Source: Pandoraea aquatica (GTDB taxonomy: Bacteria; Pseudomonadota; Gammaproteobacteria; Burkholderiales; Burkholderiaceae). From it: a stretch of 64,000 nucleotides of DNA. Shown piece after piece: positions 24,825-34,700 of the stretch. Numbering within the stretch: the first letter of the stretch is position 1; each line of letters starts with the position of its first letter. The stretch spans positions 186,001-250,000 of the forward strand of contig NZ_CABPSN010000004.1 of NCBI RefSeq assembly GCF_902459565.1, read 5' to 3'. The notes beneath the pieces are model-generated. The model had not been told where the DNA came from. It saw only the letters and a list, made by a program, of their open reading frames with translations, and did not search any database. Made by a program: the position numbers and the translations under genes.

Positions 24825-26231
24825 ATGATCCGCAAAACGATGATGAAACGCTCCGCTGGCGTAGTCGCTGTCGGTGCGCTCGCGCTGGCTGCCGTTGCCG
24901 TCTGGGCGCAGAACGCGGCCGCGCCCTCGGGCGCTGCCGTCTCGCCGGTGCCCACGCCTGCTGTGCCCGCTGTGACCGTGGAAGGCGGTTCCGCGCCGCA
25001 GACACCGGCTGCTAACGACCCGCGGGCGCAATTGCTCAAGCAGGGCGAGTACCTCGCGCGCGCTGCCGATTGCGCCGCCTGTCACACGGCACCCAAGGGC
25101 AAACCGTTCGCGGGCGGTCTGCCGATTGCGTCGCCGATCGGCACGATCTATTCGACGAACATCACGCCGGACAAAGACACCGGTATCGGCAACTACAGCC
25201 TCGAAGACTTCGACAAAGCGGTGCGTCACGGGATCGCGAAGAATGGTTCGACGCTGTATCCCGCCATGCCGTACACGTCGTATGCGAAGGTGCGTCCGGC
25301 AGACGTGAAGGCGCTGTATGCGTACTTCATGAATGGCGTGCAGCCGGTCGCGCAGGCGAACAAGGCGACGGATATCCCGTGGCCGATGTCGATGCGCTGG
25401 CCGTTGTCGCTCTGGCGCAAGATGTTCGCTCCCGCTGTCGTGGCCGACGCGGCATCGACCGATAACGATCCGATCTCGCGCGGGCGCTATCTCGTCGAAG
25501 GTCTCGCGCATTGCAGCGCCTGCCACACGCCGCGCGGCTTCGCGTTGCAGGAGAAGGCGCTGACCGACGACAGCACGGCGTTCCTGTCGGGTGGTGTGGT
25601 CGACAACTTCCTCGCGAAGAATCTGCGTGGCGATGTGACGGACGGTCTGGGCAACTGGAGCGAAGGCGACATCACGGCGTTCCTCAAGTCGGGACGTAAC
25701 GACCATTCCGCCGTATTCGGCGGCATGACGGACGTGGTGCAACACAGCACCCAGCACATGAGCGACGACGATCTCGCAGCGATTGCGAAGTATCTGAAGA
25801 CGCTCAAGCCGGTCGATCCGAACGCCAAGGCGCTCGCGTACGACGACACCGCCGCCAAGGCGCTGCGTGTGGGGTCGGACAAGAGCAACGGTGCGCTCAC
25901 GTTCCTCGACAACTGCGCGGCATGCCACCGCAGCACGGGCAAGGGCTACACGCAGACCTTCCCGACGCTGGCGCTCAGCTCGACGGTGAACTCGGTCGAT
26001 CCGACCTCGCTCATCCATATCGTGCTGCGCGGGGCAGAGATGCCCTCGACGAAGTCGGCACCGACGCACTACGCGATGCCGGGTTTCGACGACCGTCTGA
26101 CCGATCAGGATGTGGCCGATGTGCTCACGTTCGTGCGTTCGAGCTGGGGCAACAAGGCCCCGGCGGTGACGGCCGCGCAAGTGGCCAAGGTGCGTAAGGA
26201 CGTCGCCGCTGCGCCGCAACCGCAGCGTTGA
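24825..26231 (+). CDS. Triheme cytochrome c subunit of gluconate-type dehydrogenase
   Basis: This 468 aa protein has a signal peptide/anchor (about residues 1-29) and three heme c motifs: CAACH (83-87), CSACH (230-234) and CAACH (364-368), with distal methionines such as YPAMPYTSY and YAMPGFDD. This is the architecture of the membrane-bound alcohol/gluconate dehydrogenase cytochrome subunit that transfers electrons to ubiquinone. It ends the three-gene operon (spacings 3 and 11 bases) and is followed by a terminator. A Pro/Ala-rich linker of about 40 residues follows the signal. Confidence 0.92.
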   Translation: MIRKTMMKRSAGVVAVGALALAAVAVWAQNAAAPSGAAVSPVPTPAVPAVTVEGGSAPQTPAANDPRAQLLKQGEYLARAADCAACHTAPKGKPFAGGLPIASPIGTIYSTNITPDKDTGIGNYSLEDFDKAVRHGIAKNGSTLYPAMPYTSYAKVRPADVKALYAYFMNGVQPVAQANKATDIPWPMSMRWPLSLWRKMFAPAVVADAASTDNDPISRGRYLVEGLAHCSACHTPRGFALQEKALTDDSTAFLSGGVVDNFLAKNLRGDVTDGLGNWSEGDITAFLKSGRNDHSAVFGGMTDVVQHSTQHMSDDDLAAIAKYLKTLKPVDPNAKALAYDDTAAKALRVGSDKSNGALTFLDNCAACHRSTGKGYTQTFPTLALSSTVNSVDPTSLIHIVLRGAEMPSTKSAPTHYAMPGFDDRLTDQDVADVLTFVRSSWGNKAPAVTAAQVAKVRKDVAAAPQPQR

Positions 26232-26305
26232 TGGTTCAGGTGGTGAAGGGCGCGGTGACATGCCGATTCACGTCGGCAAAGACACCGCGCCTGTGATGAA
26301 ATGAA

Positions 26306-26345
26306 GCCCCGCCGGGCAGGTCTGCCGGCGGGGCTTTTCTTTTTC
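26306..26345 (+). terminator. Rho-independent terminator of the dehydrogenase operon
   Basis: A GCCCCGCCGG / CCGGCGGGGC stem extended by CA/TG with one bulged G is followed by TTTTCTTTTT, 75 bases after the cytochrome stop. Confidence 0.9.
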
Positions 26346-26361
26346 GATGCAGGAGGCCGGG

Positions 26362-26829
26362 GTGCCATTTATTCTTCTGGCGCTCGTCGTATTGGCGGGC
26401 ATTGTTTACGGTGCAGTGCGCTTGTATGCGGCCGTCGCGGTGCGCTTCGGTACGCTCGCGGCGGTGGCGACGATCGTCGTCTGCGTACTGATCGTGGTGT
26501 GGCTGATGGTCGACGCGGTGCGGCGTTATCGCGCGGTGCATGGCGTGCGGCGTGACGGCAAGCGTCTGGTGGGTGTGTCCGGCGAGTGGGGTGAACTCAC
26601 GCTCGATGCAGACCGCAAGATGGGGACGCTACGTGTGGATGGTCAAGAGACGCGCTTCGTGTTTTCGGATGTCACGTCCGCCCATCCGGTGAACGAGGGC
26701 GGACGTTGGTCGCTAACGCTCGAACTTGCGCACAACGCGCAGCCGAGCTGGCGTGTACCGATGCCGGGCCGCGCGCTCGCGCAACGCTGGACGAAGATCT
26801 TCCGTCTCGCGAACGCGCACCGGTTGTAA
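26362..26829 (+). CDS. Hypothetical inner-membrane protein
   Basis: The start chosen is GTG at 26362 because AGGAGG lies 5 bases upstream; the ATG at 26347 sits inside the terminator T-run. The 155 aa product has two N-terminal TM helices (about residues 2-20 and 28-50) and a C-terminal soluble domain (RRDGKRLVGVSGEWGELTLDADRKMGTLRVDGQETRFVFSDV ...) predicted as beta strands. Family not recognised. It is convergent with the MFS gene at 26846. Confidence 0.65.
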   Translation: MPFILLALVVLAGIVYGAVRLYAAVAVRFGTLAAVATIVVCVLIVVWLMVDAVRRYRAVHGVRRDGKRLVGVSGEWGELTLDADRKMGTLRVDGQETRFVFSDVTSAHPVNEGGRWSLTLELAHNAQPSWRVPMPGRALAQRWTKIFRLANAHRL

Positions 26830-26845
26830 GTTCGCGCCCGGACGC

Positions 26846-28129
26846 TTATGCGTTCGCGGGCATCGGCGGGCGCAGCGGCGGCACGACACTTTCGTCGTTG
26901 ATCGGGAAGTGGAGCGCCGCAGCGACCGCGCCGAGAATCGCCGTGGCGGCCCAGATCAGGTTGTACGACCCGGTGACGTCAAGCACGAACCCGCCCAGCC
27001 ATGCGCCGAGGAACGAGCCGACCTGATGGCTCATGAAGCACACGCCGAAGAGCGTGCCCAGATGGCGCGTGCCGAAGACCTTCGCCACCAGACCGCTGGT
27101 GAGCGGCACGGTGCCCAGCCACGTCAGGCCCATGACGGCCGCGAAGATCACGACGCTCGTGTCGGTTTTCGGCAGAACGAAAAAGAGGGCGATGGCCGCG
27201 CCGCGTACGAGGTAGAGCCAGCCGAGCACGTGGTGTTGACGGTAACGTCCGCCGAGCCACCCACACGCCCAACTCCCCAGCATATTGAACAGACCGATCA
27301 GCGCGAGCGCCGTCGCACCCAGCCCGACGGGCATGTGGCACATCAGCAGATAGCCGGGCAAGTGCGTTGCGATGAACGCGAGCTGGAAGCCACAGGTGAA
27401 GAATCCGAGCGTCAGCAGTTGGTAGCCGCGATGCGAACGGGCTTGCTTCAAGACTTCGCGAAGGGACACGTGCTCGCTGTCATCCGGCTTGGCCGGTGAG
27501 GTCGGGGCGGCGCTCCCGGGCGCGGGCTTGCTGCGACGGGACATCGTCATGAACAGGCCGAGCGGCGCGGCGCAGCACAACACCAGCGCGAGTACGAAGA
27601 GCGAGGTGGAGACGCCGTACGTTTCGCGCAGCCCCTGTGCGACGGGCACGAGGGCGACCTGTCCGAGCGAGCCGCCCGCGCTGACGAGCCCCATGGCCAT
27701 CGTGCGCCGCTCCGGGGTGACGGCACGGCTCACCGCAGGCAGCACCACACCGAATGTCGTGCAACTGATGCCGAGGCCGACGAGCACGCCCAGTCCGATC
27801 ACGAGCCAGACGCCGGACGGCGCAAGCGCGGCCATCGCCAGTCCGGCGGCGAAGGCAAACGCGCCGAACGCGACGACGGGGGCCGGGCCATGACGGTCTG
27901 CCATCGCGCCCGCAAACGGCTGCGCGAAGCCCCACACGAGGTTGTGCAGGGCGATGGCGAATGCGACCAGTGTGACGGGTACGCCGCGGTCGTAGGAAAA
28001 CGGATTGATGAAGAGGCCGAACGTCTGGCGCGTGCCCATCGCGGCACTGAGTACGAGCGCGCCGGCGAGAATGATGAGGGTGACGCGTCCTTGTAGCGAC
28101 GCCGATGCGGGTGGGGTGGTTTGCGACAT
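26846..28129 (-). CDS. MFS transporter
   Basis: This 427 aa protein has about 12 TM segments, starting GRVTLIILAGALVLSAAMGTRQTFGLFINPF, with a loop 2-3 like sequence QPFAGAMADRHGPAPV. The layout resembles the oxalate/formate-antiporter-like and monocarboxylate-like MFS proteins that are numerous in Burkholderiales. A central loop (RRSKPAPGSAAPTSPAKPDDSEH) splits the halves. The LysR gene starts upstream at 29108 on the same strand and ends 80 bases before this gene, so the two could be cotranscribed. The substrate cannot be stated. Confidence 0.85.
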   Translation of the reverse strand: MSQTTPPASASLQGRVTLIILAGALVLSAAMGTRQTFGLFINPFSYDRGVPVTLVAFAIALHNLVWGFAQPFAGAMADRHGPAPVVAFGAFAFAAGLAMAALAPSGVWLVIGLGVLVGLGISCTTFGVVLPAVSRAVTPERRTMAMGLVSAGGSLGQVALVPVAQGLRETYGVSTSLFVLALVLCCAAPLGLFMTMSRRSKPAPGSAAPTSPAKPDDSEHVSLREVLKQARSHRGYQLLTLGFFTCGFQLAFIATHLPGYLLMCHMPVGLGATALALIGLFNMLGSWACGWLGGRYRQHHVLGWLYLVRGAAIALFFVLPKTDTSVVIFAAVMGLTWLGTVPLTSGLVAKVFGTRHLGTLFGVCFMSHQVGSFLGAWLGGFVLDVTGSYNLIWAATAILGAVAAALHFPINDESVVPPLRPPMPANA

Positions 28130-28208
28130 GATGGTGAATCCTCCTCACCGAAGTGTCGCAATGAAGTCTCCGTCTGGCAAAGGAGTTGTGTGAGCTTGCG
28201 GGTGAATT

Positions 28209-29108
28209 TTATTCACCTTGATGGGTGCCTGCCTGTTCGATCACCCAGTCGCGGAACGCCACGCATTCGGGGTGCGGCTCGATGTCGGGGGCGCTGATCA
28301 GCCAGTATGCGCCTTGCGATTGTGTGGTGATGTTGTGCGCGGGAACGAGGATGCCGTTCGCGAGATATTCATCGACCAGCGGACGGCGTCCGATCACGAT
28401 GCCGAGGCCCGCCATGGCGGCTTCGAAAGCCAGTTGAATGCTGTCGAAACTCAGCCCGCCACGGGTATCGAAGTCATCGATGCCTGCGCCTTCGGCCCAG
28501 ACTTGCCAGTCTTCGCTGGCGCTGCTCACATGAATGCGGATCGCCTCGCGCAGATCGATAGTGCCATCCTCACGTGCGTGCATCGCGAGATAGGCCGGAC
28601 TGCACACAGGGACGAACCGCTCACCGAACAGACGGTGCCACGTGTCGCTGGCGACGGGCGCGCGCGAGAGGCGGATAGCGAAGTCGAAGCCATCGGTGGG
28701 AAAGCCGACCTGACGGCGCGAGGTGTCGACGGTGATGTCGACGCCCGGCATGCGACGCATGAACATGTCCAGACGCGGCAGCAGCCAACGTGAGGCGAGG
28801 GTGGGAGCGCAGGTGATGGCGATGGCGCGGGAGGCGTCCGGGGTCGGTAGGCGTCGAGTGCCAGTGAGCAGCAGCGAGAACGCCTCGGTCACGTACGCGA
28901 GGTAGTCCACGCCTTCCGGTGTGAGCGTCAGCCCTTGAGGCGAGCGCGTGAAGAGCGCCACGCCCAGTGTCTGCTCCAGTCCGACAATGCCGTGGCTGAC
29001 GGCACTCGGGGTGAGATGCAGTTCGGCGGCAGCACGTTTGAAGCTCTGATGGCGTCCCGCCGCTTCGAACAGGCGCAGGGCGGACAACGGTGGCAGACGT
29101 GGCGGCAT
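28209..29108 (-). CDS. LysR-family transcriptional regulator
   Basis: The protein is 299 aa from the ATG at 29108 (the open frame continues upstream without coding character). The winged HTH begins LPPLSALRLFEAAGRHQSFKRAAAELHLTPSAVSHGIVGLEQTLGVALFTRSPQG, matching the GcvA-like branch. The substrate-binding domain follows (GVDITVDTSRRQVGFPTDGFDFAIRL, FVPVCSPAYLA). GcvA-like LysR proteins often control a divergent gene, here the LysE-type exporter, or the codirectional MFS gene downstream. The inducer is unknown. Confidence 0.9.
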   Translation of the reverse strand: MPPRLPPLSALRLFEAAGRHQSFKRAAAELHLTPSAVSHGIVGLEQTLGVALFTRSPQGLTLTPEGVDYLAYVTEAFSLLLTGTRRLPTPDASRAIAITCAPTLASRWLLPRLDMFMRRMPGVDITVDTSRRQVGFPTDGFDFAIRLSRAPVASDTWHRLFGERFVPVCSPAYLAMHAREDGTIDLREAIRIHVSSASEDWQVWAEGAGIDDFDTRGGLSFDSIQLAFEAAMAGLGIVIGRRPLVDEYLANGILVPAHNITTQSQGAYWLISAPDIEPHPECVAFRDWVIEQAGTHQGE

Positions 29109-29441
29109 GGAATGAGTGTCGAGCGTTCGATGGGCGCCCCGGTGCGCTTGTGGCGTAGGACGCAGGGCGACGGCTTCGAGATGTCGTTCGGATGGCGTCG
29201 ATTTTCGCACGACGCTGGCGCGCGTGGTGCGCCGGTATTTCACGCTGGGTGCGTGACGTCTGGCGATGTGCCGCAATGAGCAGCGTGGCTCAACTGTCAT
29301 GGTGGGCGACCGGTACAGGCCCGTGCGGATTCGGTGAAGTGTACCGGGTGTGCGGTGGTACGCATGTCTATGCTGACACACCGCGTCTTTTTCGCGTGTT
29401 CGCAGAATACGGCACCGGCGCGGCGTTTCAGATTGACGACT
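29109..29441. other. Divergent control region lysR-type / lysE-type genes
   Basis: These 333 bases separate two divergent genes and should hold both promoters and a LysR binding site. I found no confident T-N11-A palindrome, hairpin or small gene by eye. Confidence 0.4.
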
Positions 29442-30041
29442 ATGACGACCGAACAACTTCTGGCCTTCTGCGCCTTCGCTGTCATCACGCTGGTGACACC
29501 CGGCCCCAACAACATGATGGTGCTCGCTTCGGGGCTGAATTACGGCTTTGTGCGCACGCTGCCGCATCTCGCAGGTATCGCCTTCGGCTTCGCGCTGATG
29601 GTGTTCCTGACCGGGACCGGTCTCCATACGGTCTTCGTGCGATTCCCCGTCATTCATACGGTGCTGAAGTACGTTGGCGCGGCGTATCTGCTGTGGCTGG
29701 CGTGGCATCTGGCACGCTCGGGACCGATGGATGACGAGCGGCGCGGGCGTGAGCGTCCGATGGGCTTCATCGGCGCGGCGGCGTTCCAATGGGTGAATCC
29801 GAAGGCATGGGTCATGGCCGTGGGCGCGATCAGCACGTACCTGCCCAACGCGTCGCACTTGCCCGACGTCGCCTTGCTCGCCGTAATTTACGGCATGCTC
29901 GGTGCGCCGTGCATCGGGCTGTGGGCGGGATTCGGCGTGGCGATGCGTCGCGTGCTGACCGACGCGCGTTCGGTGCGCATCTTCAATGGCGTGGCGGCGG
30001 CGCTGCTCGTCGCCTCGTTGTATCCGATTCTGGTGGAGTGA
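29442..30041 (+). CDS. LysE/RhtB-family amino acid exporter
   Basis: The protein is 199 aa from the ATG at 29442; the upstream open frame lacks coding character. It has five to six TM helices. The first reads LLAFCAFAVITLVTPGPNNMMVLASGLNYGF, containing the TPGPNN signature of the LysE/RhtB/CadD superfamily. Further family motifs are GAAYLLWLAWHL and AAFQWVNPKAWVMAVGA. It exports amino acids or amino acid analogues from the cytoplasm. It is divergent from a LysR regulator, the usual pairing for these exporters. Confidence 0.88.
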   Translation: MTTEQLLAFCAFAVITLVTPGPNNMMVLASGLNYGFVRTLPHLAGIAFGFALMVFLTGTGLHTVFVRFPVIHTVLKYVGAAYLLWLAWHLARSGPMDDERRGRERPMGFIGAAAFQWVNPKAWVMAVGAISTYLPNASHLPDVALLAVIYGMLGAPCIGLWAGFGVAMRRVLTDARSVRIFNGVAAALLVASLYPILVE

Positions 30042-30149
30042 TGCCTAGCTCGGCGGACTGAGAAAGCCGGCCAGAAGGCGTAGGGCGGGGGAATTCCATC
30101 GTTATACTGACGGTTCTTGCGTACCCTTCCCCCAATGTGAGGTATCGCC

Positions 30150-31229
30150 ATGCCCCGTAAATTCGTCAGGACGTTGCCGTGTATCTTCGCTGCGGCAACG
30201 CTTGCATTGTCTCCCTTGTCGTCGCTGGCCTGCACGCGTGTGGTGTATCTCGGTGCGAACGACGACGTCATTACTGCCCGTTCGATGGACTGGAAGCAGG
30301 ACGTCGCGACCAATCTGTACGTGTTGCCCCGGGGCATCGCCCGCACGGGCGAGGCCGGGCCGAATTCCATCCGGTGGACGGCGAAGTACGGCAGTGTGGT
30401 GGCGACCGGTTATGACGTGTCGACGACCGATGGCGTCAACGAGAAGGGCTTGTCCGCGCAATTGCTGTGGCTCGTGGAGTCGCAGTATCCGAAGTTCGAC
30501 AAGGATTCCAGACCGGGTTTGACGATTGCTGCGTGGGCGCAGTACGTCCTGGACAATTTCGCGACGGTCGCCGAGGCGGTCGCGGCGTTGGAGAAGGAGC
30601 CTTTCACAGTCGTGTCGGATAACGTGCCGGGCGAGGACCGGCTCACGACGTTGCATCTGTCGATGTCGGACAAGACGGGCGATAGCGCCATCGTTGAGTA
30701 CATCAATGGCCGGCAGGTGATTCATCACGGCAAGCAGTATCAGGTGATGACGAACTCGCCGACGTTCGACGAGCAGCTTGCGCTCAATGCGTACTGGACG
30801 CAGATCGGTGGCACGACGTTCCTGCCGGGGACCAATCGCGCGTCGGACCGGTTTGCGCGGGCGTCGTTTTACGTCAACGCGATTCCGAAGAGTGAAGATC
30901 CGGTGGAGGCATTGGCGAGCATGTTCGGCGTGATTCGCAATGCGTCGGTGCCGTTCGGCATTACGACGCCGGGGCAGCCGAATATCTCGTCGACGCGCTG
31001 GCGAACGGTCGTCGATCACAAGCGCATGCTCTATTTCTTCGAGTCGGCGCTCACGCCTAATACGTTCTGGGTGGATCTCAACAAGGTCGACTTGTCGGTC
31101 GGTGCGCCAGTCAAGCGTCTCGATCTCGGGAAAGACCAGCGCAACACGTTCAGCGGCGAAGTCTCCGCCAGCTTCAAGGTCGCACCGCCGTTCCCGTTCC
31201 TTGGGTTGAAGTCGGGGAAGGCGGGGTGA
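30150..31229 (+). CDS. Choloylglycine hydrolase / penicillin V acylase-family Ntn hydrolase
   Basis: The protein is 359 aa with a signal peptide ending SPLSSLA. The next residue, C28, is the expected N-terminal nucleophile (CTRVVYLGANDDVITARSMDW), so export processing would also activate the enzyme. Family landmarks include R and D of the RSMDW motif, GVNEKGLSAQLLWL, and later VMTNSPTFDEQL and TPGQPNISSTRWRTVVDHKRMLYFF. Such periplasmic enzymes cleave linear amides: bile salts, penicillin V or N-acyl homoserine lactones. An AHL-acylase activity has been shown for some Gram-negative relatives; here it is only a possibility. Confidence 0.88.
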   Translation: MPRKFVRTLPCIFAAATLALSPLSSLACTRVVYLGANDDVITARSMDWKQDVATNLYVLPRGIARTGEAGPNSIRWTAKYGSVVATGYDVSTTDGVNEKGLSAQLLWLVESQYPKFDKDSRPGLTIAAWAQYVLDNFATVAEAVAALEKEPFTVVSDNVPGEDRLTTLHLSMSDKTGDSAIVEYINGRQVIHHGKQYQVMTNSPTFDEQLALNAYWTQIGGTTFLPGTNRASDRFARASFYVNAIPKSEDPVEALASMFGVIRNASVPFGITTPGQPNISSTRWRTVVDHKRMLYFFESALTPNTFWVDLNKVDLSVGAPVKRLDLGKDQRNTFSGEVSASFKVAPPFPFLGLKSGKAG

Positions 31230-31260
31230 GATCCGCTTAGATGCGCTTAGGCGATGGCAG

Positions 31261-31296
31261 AAATGAAAAACGGGCCCGAAGGCCCGTTTTTCATTT
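31261..31296. terminator. Bidirectional terminator between hydrolase and tmRNA
   Basis: Perfect 16-base arms (31261-31276 and 31281-31296, core AAAAACGGGCC / GGCCCGTTTTT) close a CGAA tetraloop, with T-runs in both directions. It serves the amidase gene on plus and ssrA on minus. Confidence 0.92.
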
Positions 31297-31336
31297 GGGA
31301 TTGACCGTCTTTCGTTGTCGTCGACAGTCAGAATAT

Positions 31337-31706
31337 TGGTGGAGCCGGCGGGGATCGAACCCGCGTCCGCAAGCACTCTACGACCAGTTCTACATACTTA
31401 GTTCTGTCATTTGATTTAACTGTTTTGTCGCGGACGAACACGCTACGCAACAGCGATTCACTAAGTTTTCGACCTTGGCGTCGTGACGCCACCAAGGCTT
31501 AACTGACGTATATGACCTCTGGCGGTATTGCTACCGGTCTTGCGACACTAGTCCGTCAGTGAACTAGGCAGAGGACGGCGGCCCTTAGGCTGCCAGTGCG
31601 AACGTTTCGTCGTTTGCAGTTACGTTTTTCCCATTGATTAACGAGGTGACGGGTCCTCGGTATGCCCTGCATCGCTTTATACCCACGTCGAAACCATGTC
31701 GGCCCC
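31337..31706 (-). ncRNA. ssrA: tmRNA (ssrA)
   Basis: This 370-nt gene reads on the minus strand. The 5' end is GGGGCCGACATGGTTTCGACG and the 3' end has the tRNA-Ala-like T arm (GGGTTCGATCCCCGCC) and an encoded CCA. The internal reading frame gives the tag ANDETFALAA followed by TAA. The RNA rescues stalled ribosomes with SmpB and tags the product for proteolysis. Ends are set by pairing of the acceptor stem (GGGGCCG-like 5' end with CGGCTCCACCA 3' end), so they should be accurate to a few bases. Confidence 0.97.
31585..31617 (-). other. tmRNA tag-peptide reading frame
   Basis: Ten codons, A-N-D-E-T-F-A-L-A-A, then TAA. The resume codon is GCA at 31615-31617. The ALAA end is the standard ClpXP/ClpAP degron; the Thr at position 5 differs from the ANDERFALAA form I recall in some relatives. 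Confidence 0.95.
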
Positions 31707-31719
31707 AGTGGAATGGTCG

Positions 31720-31725
31720 ATTATG
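31720..31725 (-). promoter_or_regulatory. Predicted -10 box of ssrA
   Basis: CATAAT on the minus strand lies 14 bases upstream of the mature tmRNA 5' end, in the 30-base gap after the DUF748 gene. The corresponding -35 would fall inside that gene's 3' end and is weak by eye. Confidence 0.4.
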
Positions 31726-31736
31726 ACACAAATGCC

Positions 31737-34700
31737 TCACTTCAGTGCGAAGTCCACCCGCGTTGTCGCTCCCTTGTCCTTGATGCCGTCCGCGTTCAGC
31801 TTCGGTGCCACCACGAACAGCCGGTCGGACGCGATCTTGCCATCCAGCCACGACCGCACCCGCTGGGCGCGCCGTTCGGCCAACGCCCGCAGATCGTCGT
31901 CGCCCACCTTGACGTTCGTCTCCATGAGCTTCTCCATCTCGTCATCCGGCAGCGACTTGGTGAGTCCGATCATGTTGCGCGGCTTCGCGAAGTCGGCCGC
32001 CTTGTAGGCCGCAGTGAGGTACTTGCTACGTTCCTCCGGCGTCACCGTCACGCTGTCGACGTCGATGCTTTCTCCCTTGCCGACCATCGCCTTGACCTTC
32101 TGCGCCTTGATGGCGCGCTCGACCGCCACGCTACGCAGGCCGTCGGTGTCCTTGGCGGGGTCTACGCGACCTACGATGTCCAGCTTCAGCGCTTCGCGAT
32201 CGTTCAGCGCCTTGACCAGCGTTTCGAGACGCTTTTCGTCGGCAGGCGACAGACGCGCACTCCCGGGGGCGAATTCAACGTACCCCAGTTCCTGCTCGCC
32301 ACCGCCGAATGCGGACGCCAATAAGCTGAACGGTGCCGTGGCTGCCTTGACGATCAGGTTCACGAACGCCCGGAAAATCACGCCGCCAAGGCTGAACTGC
32401 GGGTCGTCCAGCGAGCCGGAAATCGGGATGTCGACGTCGATTTCGCCACGCGAGTTCTTCAGCAACGACACTGCCAGACGCACCGGCAAGTTAGTCGCCG
32501 TGGGGCTTTCCACACGGTCGCCAAACGTCAACTGGTCGATGAAGATGTGGTTGTTCGCCGTGAGCTTCGCCTGATCGAGCAGATAGTGCACGTCGACCGT
32601 GAGCTTGCCCTTTTCGATGGGATAACCCGCGTACTTCGTGGAATACGGCGTGAGATTGGTCAGCTCGATCCCGTCCGCTTTCGCGCCGAGATCCACGAAC
32701 GCCATCGGTGCCAGCGGGTTGATCTTGCCGTTGATGTTGATCGGCGCGTTGCGGTTCACCTTGCCCTGCAACGCCACTTCGGCCGGCTCGGTGGTCGCGG
32801 TGCCAAAAGCGCCGATTCGGCCGCCGATATCCGTCAGATTGGCCGTGTAGTTCGGCTTGACGAAGTTGTCCGTGAAGTTGACGTTGCCGCCTTGCAGCGT
32901 GATACGCCCGATGTGGACGTCCGCAGGCAGCGCCTTACCCGTTCCGTAGCCGGGACCACGTTCGGCCGTCGTCTTGCCGGGCGATTGCTCCTTCTTCTCC
33001 ACCTCCGTCGGCTGTCCTGCCTCCACGGCTGAAGCCGCCGCATCGAGCGGGGGCTTGGCTGCGGACGCCGCATCCAGCGGAATGCCTTCATTGGCACGCG
33101 TGAGCGAGCGGGGTGCCTGGTTATTGCCCACCACGTCAGCCAGATTCAGGCGGCCGTTCGCATTGATGATCAGACGCGCATAAAAGCGCGACAGCGCAAT
33201 GCTGCCCAGTTGGACGTTGGGTTTGCCGCTGCCCACCGCCAGATTGATCTGTTGCACCGCCAGCGCGTTCCAGCGCACGAAGTCGTCTGTCGTCACCTTG
33301 TCGAGCAGGCGTACGTTGCCGAGCGTGGCGTCACCGCGATACGTCGCTTGCGGGGTGTCGCCCTTTATCGAGAATGTGGCGCGTCCGTTGCTGGAGAGCA
33401 GGGCGCTCGCAATGCTCGCGTTCAGTTCGTCGCTCATATACGAATCGAACGCTGCCAGATCGAGCTGCTGGGTTTTGACCTGAAGATCGCCGGACAACGG
33501 CTGCGGCGTGACGTTACCCGTCGCGTTGAGCGAGCCCTTCTTGTTAAGCGTGCCGTTCACCTCAAGCTGCAACGGCTTAGTCATGTCTTGTGATGCGCCC
33601 TGGACCTTGATATTGAGCGGCGCGAACTTTGCATTGATCGGACGGCCTTTGACTGCGCGATCCTCAAACCCGATGCTTGCGTTCTCGACCGACACCTTGC
33701 CGACCTTCCACTGCCATCCGCCCGCGGCTTGCGTGCTCGATGCGGGGGCTTTGGAGGACGTACGTCGACCGCGTTCCGTGCCGACACGGGTGTTGATCCC
33801 GTTGCCGCTGTTTGCGGACGCTTTCGGCTGGCCGTCGCCGGTCAGTGCCAGCAGGTTGATCTTGCCGTCTTTGTCGCGGCGCGCCGCCACGTCCAGGCCG
33901 CTGACCGTCACTTCGTCCACGATTGCCTGACGGGCACCGAGATCGAAGTGCGAGAGCTTCGCCTGCGCCTTCGCGAGTTTCAGAGGGGCATCCCCCTTTT
34001 GGCCGGTCAACCACTCGATCTTCTCCAGTGTTGCCGTGGCCGGCGCGATTTGCACGTTTGGTTGCTTGTCGGGCGCAAACGCGGCATTGAACGTTGCTTG
34101 CGCCCCAACCGTGCCGCTCTTCAGGTCGCCTGCGAGCGCGCCTTGCGCAAACGGCAGCAACGGAGCGAGCGCGATCGACTGCGCGTCGAGTTCGCCGCTG
34201 GCGTTGTACGCAGGCAGGCTGAACTGGCCGTGGGCTTTGATGGAGCCACCGCTTTGAATGCCCAGTGAGGCATCGTACGTTGCGGGGTCTTTGCCCAGCG
34301 TAGAGAACTGTTTCACGCCGAGCTGGACGTTCTCCAGCGCAATGCTTGCAGGCTTTGCGCCGCGCTCGTCGCTGAAGCGCACCTTGCTGTTCACCAGCGA
34401 TACCTCGCCGACGAGCAGGTCGAGCGGCAAGGGTTGCGCTGCGGCAGCCGCTTTCGCCTGCGCCGCTTCAGCAGCCGATGCGGGCGTGGCGGGGCGCGCC
34501 GTTTGTTCGGCAGCGACCTTCGGCGCAGACTTGGCCGCTTCGCTGGCTTTAGGCGATGCTGCCGCTTCGTCGACCGCTTTGCCGACAGCCTTGAGCACCG
34601 GACGTTGCGGCAGCAGGGCTTTGACGACGTTGATCGACCCGTCCTTTTCCATCGTGACATGCTGGTCGAGTCCGTCGATCCGCACGCTGTCGACGTGATA

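Noticed and set aside
22447-25005. Very long minus-strand open frame opposite the gluconate dehydrogenase genes
   Set aside because: Its product is His/Arg/Val-rich with no domain; the plus strand encodes three complete recognised subunits. Such mirror frames are common in high-GC codon-biased DNA.
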